Positions 32,779 to 42,232 of a stretch of 64,000 nucleotides of DNA are shown here, piece by piece. This DNA comes from CAVXFS01 sp963761115 (GTDB lineage: Bacteria; Pseudomonadota; Gammaproteobacteria; Burkholderiales; Gallionellaceae), in contig CAVXFS010000005.1 in NCBI GenBank assembly GCA_963761115.1, forward strand, positions 868,001 to 932,000, read 5' to 3'. A program made the position numbers and the translations under genes. Under the pieces are notes generated by a model that saw only the letters and a list, made by a program, of their open reading frames with translations, searched no databases and had not been told where the DNA came from. The number at the start of each line of letters is the position of its first letter. Position 1 is the stretch's first letter.

Positions 32779-34419
32779 TCAGGTTTTGCGCAAGACCGAT
32801 GGGAGCTCGTTACTGCGCCCAAGTATGAAATTGCCGATCTGATCGAGCGACTTCGAGGTTACGTCATTTGCTTCCAGGCGAAAGCTGGAGACACCAAAAG
32901 CTTCGAGGTTGAGGGTCGTCACGTCGATGCAATACTGGTCGTGGTTCGCTTCAAACCGGAGTTGCACGGGAATCTCGGCAGACAGGCGCAATGTGACCCA
33001 TTCCTGATGGTCGAGCTTGCTGATGTTCTCCGGGCCATCCAGTATGTGCAATTTGAATTGTTGCAGTTCAAGCTTCAGCGCCTCGATCCTGTCGCGCTGT
33101 CGTTTGATATGCACCGGCACGGGGGCGCACAGGTTGTAGCTGACAACGACACTGCCCAAAAACGTCGGGTCGCTGGAATCCGGCGTCCGGGAATAGCGCG
33201 CCATGGCCGCATTTTGCAGCTTCAGGTGCGAGTAGGTCGTGCCGGCGCCGAGGCTGTACAGCCTGCCGATCTGCGGTGTGACTGCGTTGATATGGGCGAT
33301 GAAGGGCGTAAAGAATCTATTCAGCGCATCAAGGGCGTTATGCACGGACATTGCCTTGACCAGGGCGTCGCGCTCGGTTGCATCCTGACGCCTGCCTGGC
33401 ATACGCGATATTTCCGAGAGCAGTGCGGATGGTTCCGGCGCTGCCGGATGGCTGGACACGGTCTTGTCCAGCGCGCGAGTGGTGCCCGCGGCCAGGTCCC
33501 ATGTGCGCGTTATTGTTTCAGGATGGTCATATCCGGGCTGAGTCCGGTCGATGTCGTAACCTGCCAGTGTCGAATCCGCCTCCGCCTCTGTGGCAAGCGC
33601 ATGCATCTCTGTTGCATATTTCAATGCGGCCCTGAATTCGGATGCAGTCTGGAACCGTTCTTCGGGGCGCCTGGACAGGGCTTTCAGGACGACCTCCTCA
33701 AGCGCTGCCGATATATTCCGGTTGAGCGAACTCGGTGGAGCAGGGGAGTCATGCAGTACCTTGTGCATGATGGCGGTTACGTTCTCCGCGTGGAATGGGC
33801 GTGCGCCGGTGAGCAGCTGGTAGAGGATGACGCCTGCGGAATAGATGTCGCTGCGGCGATCCGCCACCTGACCCGAGATCTGTTCGGGCGACATATGCGA
33901 CGGCGTGCCGAGGACGGCGCCATCCTGGGTGAGGTCGGAGGAATCGATCCTGGCGATGCCGAAATCAGCGATCTTTATCTGGTTGTCATCGGACATCAGG
34001 ATATTCGACGGTTTGATGTCCCGGTGCACCACGCCGTAATTGTGCGAATATTCGAGCGCATCGAGAATCTGCAGCATGATCTGTGCAGTCTCGCCGATCC
34101 GGAACGGGCCGGATTTCTTGATCAGGTCAGAAAGCGGCCTGCCGGAGATGAACTCCATGACGATGTACGCCATCTCGTCTTCTTCGCCGTAGTCATAGAT
34201 GGCGACGATATTCGGGTGCGCCAATCGCCCTGCCGCCTTCGCTTCGCGGCGAAACCGGTTGAACACCTCTTCGGCGCCGGGATTTTCGAGCAGGGATCTC
34301 TGGATCGTCTTGATGGCGGCGGCACGCTCGATGACGGTGTCGAAGCCCTCATAGACTATGCCTGTCGCCCCCCTGCCAAGCTCGCGCTTGATCTCGTATT
34401 TCCCTAGCTTGAATAACAT
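32779..34419 (-). CDS. serine/threonine protein kinase with a large uncharacterised C-terminus
   Basis: 546 residues. Hanks-type kinase domain in residues 8-265: glycine loop GRGATGIVYEG, K37 in AAAIKTI, HRDIKPSN (D134 catalytic), DFG (152-154), and SPE in place of APE. There is no membrane helix, so it is soluble. Residues about 290-546 are a second, predicted beta-rich region (FLGSVVVSYNLCAPVPVHIKR, EWVTLRLSAEIPVQLRFEANHDQYCIDVTTLNLEAFGVSSF) that I do not recognise; it could be a substrate or ligand-binding module. No phosphatase gene is nearby. It is divergent from the PhnD operon with about 280 bases between them. Confidence 0.88.
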   Translation of the reverse strand: MLFKLGKYEIKRELGRGATGIVYEGFDTVIERAAAIKTIQRSLLENPGAEEVFNRFRREAKAAGRLAHPNIVAIYDYGEEDEMAYIVMEFISGRPLSDLIKKSGPFRIGETAQIMLQILDALEYSHNYGVVHRDIKPSNILMSDDNQIKIADFGIARIDSSDLTQDGAVLGTPSHMSPEQISGQVADRRSDIYSAGVILYQLLTGARPFHAENVTAIMHKVLHDSPAPPSSLNRNISAALEEVVLKALSRRPEERFQTASEFRAALKYATEMHALATEAEADSTLAGYDIDRTQPGYDHPETITRTWDLAAGTTRALDKTVSSHPAAPEPSALLSEISRMPGRRQDATERDALVKAMSVHNALDALNRFFTPFIAHINAVTPQIGRLYSLGAGTTYSHLKLQNAAMARYSRTPDSSDPTFLGSVVVSYNLCAPVPVHIKRQRDRIEALKLELQQFKLHILDGPENISKLDHQEWVTLRLSAEIPVQLRFEANHDQYCIDVTTLNLEAFGVSSFRLEANDVTSKSLDQIGNFILGRSNELPSVLRKT

Positions 34420-34696
34420 GGGTTCCCCATCAACTCAGGTCGGACGCTCGCAGCAATTGGAAATAGCCGGGCGCCATTCGAATTATAATAAACAAGTTCC
34501 GGCATGATCGGGCATTCGCGCCATCCCGGCCTGTCGCAGATCCTTGTTTCGTGATACTTTGTTCCGGTCCCTGGTGCCGGATCGTGTTTTCCCAAGATAT
34601 CAGGAAACGATAAAAAAGATACACAATAATAATGTCCTTGGGTAAATTAAATCTTAATATTTCCTGGCTAGACTGGAACCGACCGGATCGTTACCT

Positions 34697-35524
34697 GTGC
34701 ATAAATTGCGAATAAGCATTCTGCTAATAATAATGGGGCTGGCCTCGATGCAGGCATTTGCCGTTGACGGCAAGCCGCTGCGTTTCGGTTCCGTGGCCAA
34801 GGATTCGCTGGCGGTGATGGAGATGCGACTGCTCCCGCTCACTGAATACCTGTCAGGGAAGCTGCAGCGGCCGGTAGAACTCGGATTGTCGACGAACATG
34901 TCACGGGCGATCAACTCGCTGGTCGCGGGTAACTCGGATATCGCCTACCTGACGCCGGTGGCTTACGTGAACGCGCATGCCATGGGCAAGGTGCAACTGG
35001 TGGTAAAAACGGTTAGCGGAAGCCATCCCTCCCTGAAATTGATGATCGTGGTGCGCGAGGACAGCCCCATACACTCGGTCGAGGACCTGGCCGGCAAGCG
35101 CTTTGCCTTCGGCGACCCGGAAGCCCTGCTGCAGCGCGCAGTCGTGGTGGGCGCCGGCATGCCGCTGCAGCGGCTGGGCAAATATTCATTCGTCGACCAT
35201 TATGACAACGTGGTGCGGGGCATCCTGGTTGGCGACTATGATGCGGGCATCGTGACCGACGGCACGGCCAGCCAGTGGCAAGGCCGTGGCATCCGTGTGC
35301 TGTACGCGTCCGAGGACCTGCCTCCCTACAATATCGCCGCCTCGGCAAAACTCGCCCCTGCCACTTTGAAGCAATTGCAGGACGCGCTGCTGCGCCTGGA
35401 TTTCGCGGTTCCCGAGGACAAGTCCATCATCAATGCCCTGGATGGGAGCTATACCGGTTTTGCCAGCGCAAACGATGCCGATTATGACGTCGTCCGCAAA
35501 CTGATCAAGCCATTCAGGAAATGA
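34697..35524 (+). CDS. PhnD-like periplasmic substrate-binding protein
   Basis: 275 residues from a GTG at 34697, with a signal peptide (about 1-22, ending AFA). The fold and motifs KPLRFGSVAKDS, EYLSGKLQRPVEL, SDIAYLTPVAYVNA and EDLAGKRFAFGDPEA are those of the phosphate/phosphonate-binding (PhnD) family. No transporter genes follow. Instead the stop codon overlaps the start of a membrane hybrid kinase (ATGA), so this is probably a sensor subunit that presents its ligand to the kinase. The upstream gap (34420-34696) is A/T-rich. Confidence 0.85.
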   Translation: MHKLRISILLIIMGLASMQAFAVDGKPLRFGSVAKDSLAVMEMRLLPLTEYLSGKLQRPVELGLSTNMSRAINSLVAGNSDIAYLTPVAYVNAHAMGKVQLVVKTVSGSHPSLKLMIVVREDSPIHSVEDLAGKRFAFGDPEALLQRAVVVGAGMPLQRLGKYSFVDHYDNVVRGILVGDYDAGIVTDGTASQWQGRGIRVLYASEDLPPYNIAASAKLAPATLKQLQDALLRLDFAVPEDKSIINALDGSYTGFASANDADYDVVRKLIKPFRK

Positions 35525-38433
35525 GCATTTCAAGGACTCCTCGCTTGATGGCCAGGATGGTCATCGTGTTTTCCCTGCTGCTGGCGACATCGATGGTGCT
35601 GTTTACCTACAACGTCATCAACAGGGAAGTCGAGCAAAATATCCAGAGCCTTAAACAGCAGGCCAACGTGATCGCCGGCAATATTGCCGCCACGGGTGCG
35701 GAATCATTGCTGGTGCGCGACTATGCCGCGATCGAACAGCTGCTGATGCGCAACATCATGTTCCCCGGCATTGTCGAGATCCAGGTTGCCGACCTGAACG
35801 GGCGCTTGTTAAGTGATGTGGAGCTGGAAAAAGGGGTTGGCGTACCGCGTTATAAAATGGCGAACCTGGATGTTCCGGCTGCGGCGAAGATCCGGATGGA
35901 TCTGTTGCCTGACAAGCTGGAGATATGGCAACCGGTCATGCTGGGTAAACTGCTGGGCTGGGTCAGGGTCACGCACAGCCTGGAGTCGCTGGCCGCGATC
36001 AAACAACGTATCTGGATAACCAACGCGATATTCGGCTCCATCCTGTTTGCCTCCACCTTGCTGCTGATGATGCTGGTCCTGCGCCGGCCGATACGCACCG
36101 TGGAAAAATATGCCGAATTCGCCAACAGCCTGAGTGAACGGCACGGCGACCAGATCGACCTGACGTCGAATACGCGCGAACTCGATAGCCTGGGCCGGGC
36201 GCTGAATCGCGCATCGGGACAGTTGCTGGAGCAGGACACGGTGATAAGGAAAGGGATGGAAGAGCTGGAGCGGCTGGCTGCCTTTCCGGAAAACAGCCCG
36301 GACATCGTGTTGTCGCTGGATTCAGCGGGGACACTGCATTACATCAATCCCGCCGGCAGACAATTGCTGGGCAAGTTGGGGCTGTCCGAGCAGATGATGC
36401 ATGTCCTGATGCCGCACGATTACCTTTCGATCATGGAGAGTTGCATCAGCCAGGGCCGTGCAGTGCGGGAGTTGGAAACGGATTACGCGGGGCATTATTT
36501 CCGCTGGAAATTCTTCCCGCTGCAGAACCGCAAGCTGGTGCACTGTTATGCAAGCGAGGTCACCGAGCGCAGGCAGGCGATGGAGCAGGCAAGAAAGGCC
36601 ATGCTGGAAAAGAGCGCGGCAGAGGAAGCCAGCGAAACCAAGAACATGTTCATCGCCAATATGAGCCACGAGATACGCACGCCGCTATCGGCCATCATCG
36701 GCTTTTCCGAGGCGTTGCTGGATGTCAACCAGAGCATGGCCGAGCGCATCGAGGGCATCCATATCATCAACCGCGCAGGCAAACACCTGCTCACCATCAT
36801 CAACGACATCCTCGACCTGTCGAAGATCGAGGCAGGCCGCCTGGAAGTGGAACGGGTGCCGGTGAACCTGTACGAACTGGTGGACGATGTCGTTACCCTG
36901 GCGCGCCTGCAGGCCGAGACCAAGGGCATACAATTCATGGCGGAGCCGGTGTTCCCGCTGCCGGAAGCGGTGCACAGCGATCCGATGCGCATCCGCCAGA
37001 TCCTGCTTAACCTGATCGGCAACGCGATCAAATTCACCTCTCAAGGCTGTGTGTCGCTGCGCCTGCATTACGATGCCAGGGACCATAAGCTGGAACTGGA
37101 AGTCAGCGATACCGGCATCGGCATCAGCGCGGAGCAGCTATCCCGCCTGTTTCAGCCTTTTACCCAGGCCGATGCCAGCACTACCCGGCGATTCGGCGGC
37201 ACCGGCCTGGGTCTGGCCCTGTCCAGGCAGTTGGCGGAGAAGCTGGGCGGTTCGATCGCGGTTGAAAGTGCGCCAGGCCAGGGCAGTTCCTTCACCTTTA
37301 CACTGGATATCGGCATGGAGGTGTCCCTGATCGAGCGGCCGGAGCAATGGCGGCGAACTTCGCAGCGGACAGAACAGAAAGACAGCGGCAGGCAGGTAAA
37401 CGGCACCATCCTGGTGGCAGAAGATAATCCGGATAACCAGCGGCTCATCGCGCTGAACGTGCGACTGTTGGGTGCCGAAGCCAGGCTGGTGGAAAATGGC
37501 GAACAGGCGGTTGCCGAGGCCCTGGTCAGACCCTATGACCTGATCCTGATGGATCTGCAGATGCCGGTCATGGACGGCCTGACTGCGGTCAGGATGCTGC
37601 GCTCACAGGGATATCGCGGCCCCATCGTCGCACTGACCGCCAATTCCATGTCGCAGGACATGCAGCGGTGCAAAGATGCAGGCTGCGACGACTTCCTGAC
37701 CAAGCCCATCGACCGCAGCCGCTTCAATGCAATACTCAGGACATATCTGCGCAATGACGGTGAAGCGATCCCTGGGCAGGATCAGTTGGCCGGGATTCCT
37801 GCCATGCTGTCGGGAAACCCGGGGCTGTCCAGCCTGATGGAGCACTTCATTGCCCGCATATCCGGGCTGCATCAGGAGATGCTGCTCGCCATCGGGCAAG
37901 GGGAGCCCGACATGGTTCGGCAGCAGGCAAGCATGATCAAGTCGATGCGTCTGGAATACATGTTCCCGCAGATCGCCGAGATCGCCGGCCAGCTTGAGTT
38001 CGCCGCAGCGACCGCGAACATCCAGGCAGCCGATAACCTGGTCACGAGGCTGGGTGTCATCATCAAGCAGGTCGAGAGTGCCGTTCCGGACACCGAACAT
38101 GAGCGTGCCGGGCAGCATGACGAAGCGCCCATCATCTCAAGCCTGATGCAGGATGAACCGGAGATCGCTGCGCTGGTGCCCTATTTCCTCGAGCGTTTGC
38201 CCGGCTATCTGAAAAACCTGCAGGACGCGCAAGCCATCGGCGACATGGCATCGATTAGGCAGCAGGCACACAACCTGAAGGCGGTGGGTGGCGGATACGG
38301 CTATCCCCAGATCACCGAATTGGCGGTCAAGCTGGAACAGGCAGCGGACAGCATGCCGGAGCAGATCGACGAGTTGGTCATGACCTTCAACCGCATCGCC
38401 AGGCGCATCGAGGCCGGCGCCAAGTTGTCCTGA
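35521..38433 (+). CDS. hybrid sensor histidine kinase with receiver and two C-terminal HPt domains
   Basis: 970 residues: membrane helices at about 12-30 and 165-190 around a periplasmic sensor, a HAMP-like linker, a PAS domain (about 250-370), phospho-acceptor H383 in NMSHEIRTPLSAIIGFSE, an ATPase domain with DTGIGI and GTGLGLALSRQL, a receiver domain with D678 (LILMDLQMPVMDG), then two HPt-like domains. The last has H917 (QQAHNLKAVGGG). The first has the matching QQASMIKSMRLEY with serine at position 804 and cannot accept phosphate. The relay H383 to D678 to H917 probably ends on the HD-GYP response regulator encoded next. Confidence 0.9.
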   Translation: MSISRTPRLMARMVIVFSLLLATSMVLFTYNVINREVEQNIQSLKQQANVIAGNIAATGAESLLVRDYAAIEQLLMRNIMFPGIVEIQVADLNGRLLSDVELEKGVGVPRYKMANLDVPAAAKIRMDLLPDKLEIWQPVMLGKLLGWVRVTHSLESLAAIKQRIWITNAIFGSILFASTLLLMMLVLRRPIRTVEKYAEFANSLSERHGDQIDLTSNTRELDSLGRALNRASGQLLEQDTVIRKGMEELERLAAFPENSPDIVLSLDSAGTLHYINPAGRQLLGKLGLSEQMMHVLMPHDYLSIMESCISQGRAVRELETDYAGHYFRWKFFPLQNRKLVHCYASEVTERRQAMEQARKAMLEKSAAEEASETKNMFIANMSHEIRTPLSAIIGFSEALLDVNQSMAERIEGIHIINRAGKHLLTIINDILDLSKIEAGRLEVERVPVNLYELVDDVVTLARLQAETKGIQFMAEPVFPLPEAVHSDPMRIRQILLNLIGNAIKFTSQGCVSLRLHYDARDHKLELEVSDTGIGISAEQLSRLFQPFTQADASTTRRFGGTGLGLALSRQLAEKLGGSIAVESAPGQGSSFTFTLDIGMEVSLIERPEQWRRTSQRTEQKDSGRQVNGTILVAEDNPDNQRLIALNVRLLGAEARLVENGEQAVAEALVRPYDLILMDLQMPVMDGLTAVRMLRSQGYRGPIVALTANSMSQDMQRCKDAGCDDFLTKPIDRSRFNAILRTYLRNDGEAIPGQDQLAGIPAMLSGNPGLSSLMEHFIARISGLHQEMLLAIGQGEPDMVRQQASMIKSMRLEYMFPQIAEIAGQLEFAAATANIQAADNLVTRLGVIIKQVESAVPDTEHERAGQHDEAPIISSLMQDEPEIAALVPYFLERLPGYLKNLQDAQAIGDMASIRQQAHNLKAVGGGYGYPQITELAVKLEQAADSMPEQIDELVMTFNRIARRIEAGAKLS

Positions 38434-38474
38434 TTTCAAGGATACAATATGACGGATGAATCCGAGGAGCTGAC

Positions 38475-39561
38475 TTGCAAACCGAAATCATGAACCCGGC
38501 CCCAGCCCGGCGCAAAGCCAACATCCTCATCGTTGACGACGAGGAACCCAATCGCCATCTGCTTGAGACCTTGCTCAAGGCGGAAGGTTATCTGACCCAG
38601 GCTGCGGCCACCGGCGAGATCGCGCTGGCGATGGTTGCGAACATGCAGCCGGACCTGATACTGCTCGATGTCATGATGCCCGGTATGGATGGATTCCAGG
38701 TTGCCGGCAAGCTCAAGGCTGATCCCGCCACGGAACATATCCCGGTCATCATGGTCACGTCGCTGGATGATCGCGGTGCCATGCTGGCCGGGTTGAAGGC
38801 CGGGGCGGAGGAGTTCCTCACCAAGCCGCTGGACCGGACCGCATTGAAGGTGCGGGTGCGCAATATTTTGCGGCTGAAAGAGTACAACGATATCCTCAGC
38901 CACTACAGCAAGACCCTCGAACAGCAGGTGAGCGAGCGCACAATGCGGGTGCGCGACGGTTACATCGAGACCATCTTCGCGCTGACGCGCGCCGCCGAAT
39001 ACAAGGATGAAGATACGACGGCGCATGTTCGCCGTATCGGCAATTACGCGAAATCCCTTGCCGAGGCGCTGGGCATGGATAGCGAGTTCGTCGAGAGCAT
39101 CTATTACGCCAGCCCGATGCACGACATCGGCAAGATCGGCATTGCCGATTCCATCCTGCTCAAGAGGGGCGAGCACACGCGTGAAGAGATCGCGACATTG
39201 AAGATGCACTGCACGATAGGGTGGGAGATCCTCTCGGCAGCGCAATCGCCTTACATGCAAATGGGTGCGGAGATCGCGCTTGGCCATCACGAGCGCTGGG
39301 ATGGGAGCGGCTATCCGGAAGGGCTGAAGGAGGATGCGATCCCGGTTTCAGCCCGTATCGTGGGTATTATGTGATGTGTATGATTCGCTGCGTTCACGGC
39401 GCCATGACAGGCCGGCATCTCGATCACGATAAAGCCGTCGCCATCATCACCAGGGCGACGAGCGGACCCGGCCCGAACATTTCGAGCCCGATATCCTGGC
39501 AGCTTTTGTACGCAACGCTGAAGCCTTTCGCGAGATCTATAACCAGTACCCGGATCTATGA
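38475..39561 (+). CDS. HD-GYP response regulator (cyclic-di-GMP phosphodiesterase), frame broken near its end in this sequence
   Basis: The uninterrupted frame ends at 39374 (299 residues), but homology continues in other frames to a TGA at 39559. Three one-base corrections (TT at 39367, GG at 39414, a missing base near 39450) give 362 codons. Receiver domain 1-130 (phospho-acceptor in LILLDVMMPGMDG), then HD-GYP: SPMHDIGKIGI with the HD metal pair, HHERWDGSGYPEGL containing the GYP signature, and the rescued end ICDVYDSLRSRR...PDILAAFVRNAEAF. Start is a TTG at 38475 after GAGGAG; an ATG at 38490 is the alternative. It hydrolyses cyclic-di-GMP and is probably activated by the kinase upstream. 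Confidence 0.85.
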
Positions 39562-39618
39562 TCCGCCTGCCCATGTCGGGCTATTGGTAAAGAGGCCGGA
39601 TATTTCCCGTATCGATCG

Positions 39619-39945
39619 ATGGCACGCCGCAAACACTATCACGTCTATGTGGTCGAACTGTCCAGGGACGTCCTGTACGAAGGCCGCTTCAAGCGCTGCA
39701 ACCCCGGCTACATTCCGGGCAAGCCCTGTGTCTACGTCGGCATGACCGGACTCGATCCCGACTTGCGTTTTGACAAGCACAAGGCCGGCATACAATCGAA
39801 TCGCTATGTGATGGAATATGGCCTGCGGTTGCTGCCCGACCTTTACGAAGGATTCAACCCGATGTCATACGACGATGCGTGCGCAAGGGAAGTGGAGATC
39901 GGTATCGACCTGCGCGAAGCGGGGTTCGGGGTCTGGCAGGCTTGA
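39619..39945 (+). CDS. GIY-YIG-like small protein
   Basis: 108 residues. HYHVYVVEL near the N-terminus and KPCVYVGMTGLDPDLRFDKHKAG together match the GIY-YIG nuclease core (two strands, then G-x-T and R...H), with the first Tyr pair in VYVVEL and the second in VYVGMTG. A late Glu (ACAREVEI) could complete the active site. Many such stand-alone proteins lack known function. It begins 58 bases after the HD-GYP stop and could share its transcript. Confidence 0.62.
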   Translation: MARRKHYHVYVVELSRDVLYEGRFKRCNPGYIPGKPCVYVGMTGLDPDLRFDKHKAGIQSNRYVMEYGLRLLPDLYEGFNPMSYDDACAREVEIGIDLREAGFGVWQA

Positions 39946-39963
39946 TGGATCGAGCGGGCCCGT

Positions 39964-40644
39964 TTATTCCTTGCGAGGTTTGTTGCGGGTGGTTTCAAGT
40001 ATATCGCCATGTTTCCAGCCGGATGCGAGGCGCCGGCCTTCGTCTCGTTGAGCGGGTGAAAGCAACGCTTCGAGCTCGTTGATGGTCTTGCTGTAATTCC
40101 CGTCGCGGGCTTCAGCCAGCTTGAGCCAGGCGTAAGCAAGTACGAGATCCCTGAACTGAATGTCGCCATACCAGTATGCCGAGCCGAGTTCATACTGCTC
40201 GATGGCGCCGCCCTGCGCGGCCGCTTTCTGCAACCACATCATCGCCCTGGCTTCATCTTTTGGTACGCCGTCACCGTTGTGGTAGATGGACCAAAGTGTC
40301 TCCTGCGCTTTCAAATAGCCGTGTGTCCCTGATCTCTGCAGCCACACCATTGCCTTGGAATCATCCCTGGGAACGAGGGTTCCTTCGGAATACATGATGA
40401 ATAGTTCATATTGAGCAATTATATTTCCGGCCTTGGCACTATTTCTGGTACGCAAGAATTTTGCATCCGGCGTTGATTTCAGGACGGGCAAGGCATCCAG
40501 TTGCTGTTGCAGCGACTGGGCAGGAGCTTGCGTTTGAAGTGGTTGGGATGCCAACGGCTGTTGTCCCGTATCCGCAGAGGCATTGCTGCTTGCTGCGGCC
40601 AGCAGCAATACCAGTTGCATCACATTTCCGGAATATCTGACCAT
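39964..40644 (-). CDS. exported Sel1-repeat (TPR-like) protein
   Basis: 226 residues from the ATG at 40644, with a signal peptide (ending ASADTG). A glutamine-rich linker (about 28-55) precedes three Sel1 repeats: GNIIAQYELFIMYSEGTLVPRDDSKAMVWLQRSGTHGY, LKAQETLWSIYHNGDGVPKDEARAMMWLQKAAAQGG and AIEQYELGSAYWYGDIQFRDLVLAYAWLKLAEARDG. Such repeats hold protein partners together, often in the envelope. It is convergent with the GIY-YIG gene (18 bases apart) and divergent from the small gene at 40989. Confidence 0.82.
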   Translation of the reverse strand: MVRYSGNVMQLVLLLAAASSNASADTGQQPLASQPLQTQAPAQSLQQQLDALPVLKSTPDAKFLRTRNSAKAGNIIAQYELFIMYSEGTLVPRDDSKAMVWLQRSGTHGYLKAQETLWSIYHNGDGVPKDEARAMMWLQKAAAQGGAIEQYELGSAYWYGDIQFRDLVLAYAWLKLAEARDGNYSKTINELEALLSPAQRDEGRRLASGWKHGDILETTRNKPRKE

Positions 40645-40897
40645 CACATTTTATTGGCCAGTGTGTCGGGTCGATATGTGTTTTCCATGCGGCTGTCCTT
40701 TCAGCGAGGTCGATGCCAGGTTTATTTAATCAAACTGCGGGTCAATTCGCCAGATACCTGTTGAATACATTTTCTCCCACAATTGAGACGAAAATTGTCA
40801 GTGTTTTCCCGATTTTTGCATATCCACCGTTTTTTGCGGGGCTGGCGTTGCCATGCAAAGCTTGTCATTACGGCATTCCGCGCCAATATTTTTGTAT

Positions 40898-40913
40898 TGG
40901 CACGCGATATGCA
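40898..40913 (+). promoter_or_regulatory. sigma-54 -24/-12 promoter candidate
   Basis: TGGCACG-CGAT-ATGCA fits the RpoN consensus TGGCACG-N4-TTGCA with one mismatch and the exact GG-to-GC spacing. Directly upstream and overlapping, CCAATA-TTTTTG-TATTGG (40883-40900) is a perfect inverted repeat. The first downstream gene is the small CDS at 40989, 75 bases on. The gap 40645-40988 holds no other gene I can support. Confidence 0.5.
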
Positions 40914-40988
40914 TCTCCTTCATCAAGGGAGCAGTATCAATTCCGGCGGTATCGCGCCGTGATGTATGGCAACCGAAGGAGGTGCGTC

Positions 40989-41237
40989 ATGATTACCACG
41001 ATGAATTTGAGCAATTATGAAATCGAGCTTGACGAGCAGGAGAACGAGTACGCGGAAGAAATCATGTATGCCGGCTGGAACCCGGCTATCCACCTGGTTT
41101 GCGAGCAACTTCAGGAAGGCAGGGCTGATGAGCAACTGGTCAGGGCGGCTGAACTTTCCTTGCTGAACACGCGGGATGATATTGCGGAAGCTGCTTCCGA
41201 GATGTTCCTGCGGAAAATGTACTCCTACCAGTTCTGA
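40989..41237 (+). CDS. small acidic protein of unknown function
   Basis: 82 residues from the ATG at 40989, which follows a strong GGAGG. Very acidic N-terminal half (YEIELDEQENEYAEEIMYAGWNP), helical C-terminal half (LVRAAELSLLNTRDDIAEAASEMFLRKMYSYQF). No signal or membrane helix. I do not recognise the family. A sigma-54-like promoter lies upstream, which would tie expression to an enhancer-binding activator and conditions such as nitrogen or motility control. It is convergent with the SDR gene. Confidence 0.65.
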   Translation: MITTMNLSNYEIELDEQENEYAEEIMYAGWNPAIHLVCEQLQEGRADEQLVRAAELSLLNTRDDIAEAASEMFLRKMYSYQF

Positions 41238-41289
41238 TCATTGGCAGGTATGCAGCAAGAGGTTGCTGCGAAATATCACGCTTCGCCGA

Positions 41290-42051
41290 TCAGGGGTAAT
41301 CCTGCCGCGTAGGCCGAACCATGATGTCGCTGACATGAACATGTGGCGGCTGCGACACGATGAAGTGGATTGCGTTTGCCACATCTTCGCCGATCAACAA
41401 CGGGCCGAATTTATCCTTGAAATTCTTCACCATTCCGTCACTGTAGCCCGCGCCATCCTGAAACCCGCTGATCACGATGCCCGGTTCCACCAGCGACACG
41501 CGTATGCCCTTGGGTCCCATCTCGCGACGCAGCCCTTCGGCCAGTGAATGAACGGCGAACTTGGTGGCGCCGTAGACCGCGCTGAATGGGGAGATGTGCC
41601 TGCCCACTACCGAGCCGATGATCACGATATCTGCGGTCTTCCCGGGGAAGCCGGATTGCAGTTCTGCGGCCATTTTACGGGCAGCCTTTTGCAGTAGTGA
41701 CAGGGTTCCTGTTACGTTGAGTTTGAGCACTTCCTCAAACTGCGACAGGTCTGCACTACTCACCGATCCGCCCAGGCCACGTCCGGCGTTGGCGACGACA
41801 ATGTCGGCCGGTTTGCCGAAGCGCTCGATTGCTGCAGCAAACAGCTGCTCCAGCAATGAACTGTCGCCGGCATCGCCAGCCATGCCGCAAAATGCGGCGC
41901 CCAGTTCCTGTTCAAGGGCATGCAGTTTTTCCGCGTTGCGGCCATTGCCGACCACGCCATAGCCGCTGGAAATGAATTTTCTTGCGGTCGCCTCTCCGAT
42001 GCCGGAGGTTGCGCCGGTAATGATCGCGATGCGAGGATGTTGATCGGACAT
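41290..42051 (-). CDS. short-chain dehydrogenase/reductase
   Basis: 253 residues, classical SDR. Nucleotide-binding TGATSGIGEATARKF near the N-terminus, VANAG(R) stretch, catalytic Ser region in IIGSVVGRHI, and the YGATKFAVHSL segment with the catalytic Tyr and Lys. It oxidises or reduces an alcohol/carbonyl with NAD(P)(H); the substrate cannot be deduced. It resembles YdfG-like 3-hydroxy acid dehydrogenases. It is monocistronic. Confidence 0.9.
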   Translation of the reverse strand: MSDQHPRIAIITGATSGIGEATARKFISSGYGVVGNGRNAEKLHALEQELGAAFCGMAGDAGDSSLLEQLFAAAIERFGKPADIVVANAGRGLGGSVSSADLSQFEEVLKLNVTGTLSLLQKAARKMAAELQSGFPGKTADIVIIGSVVGRHISPFSAVYGATKFAVHSLAEGLRREMGPKGIRVSLVEPGIVISGFQDGAGYSDGMVKNFKDKFGPLLIGEDVANAIHFIVSQPPHVHVSDIMVRPTRQDYP

Positions 42052-42232
42052 GATGGTTTCCTCATGGGTCGATGGATTTATGCCGCCTGAGCAAGCTGCC
42101 GGGATGAAGTTTGGCGCAATCCAGGGCCGATGCCGCTGCTGGAAATGACGAGGTACATCGTTTCCGCTTCATTCGCTGTGCAGGGGCAGGAGCGATGTAC
42201 GGCTACCGGATTCGGATCGGCAATCGAGCTGG

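Noticed and set aside
32776..34407. 543-residue open frame on the plus strand
   Set aside because: Exact antisense of the Ser/Thr kinase; no independent motifs or start signals.
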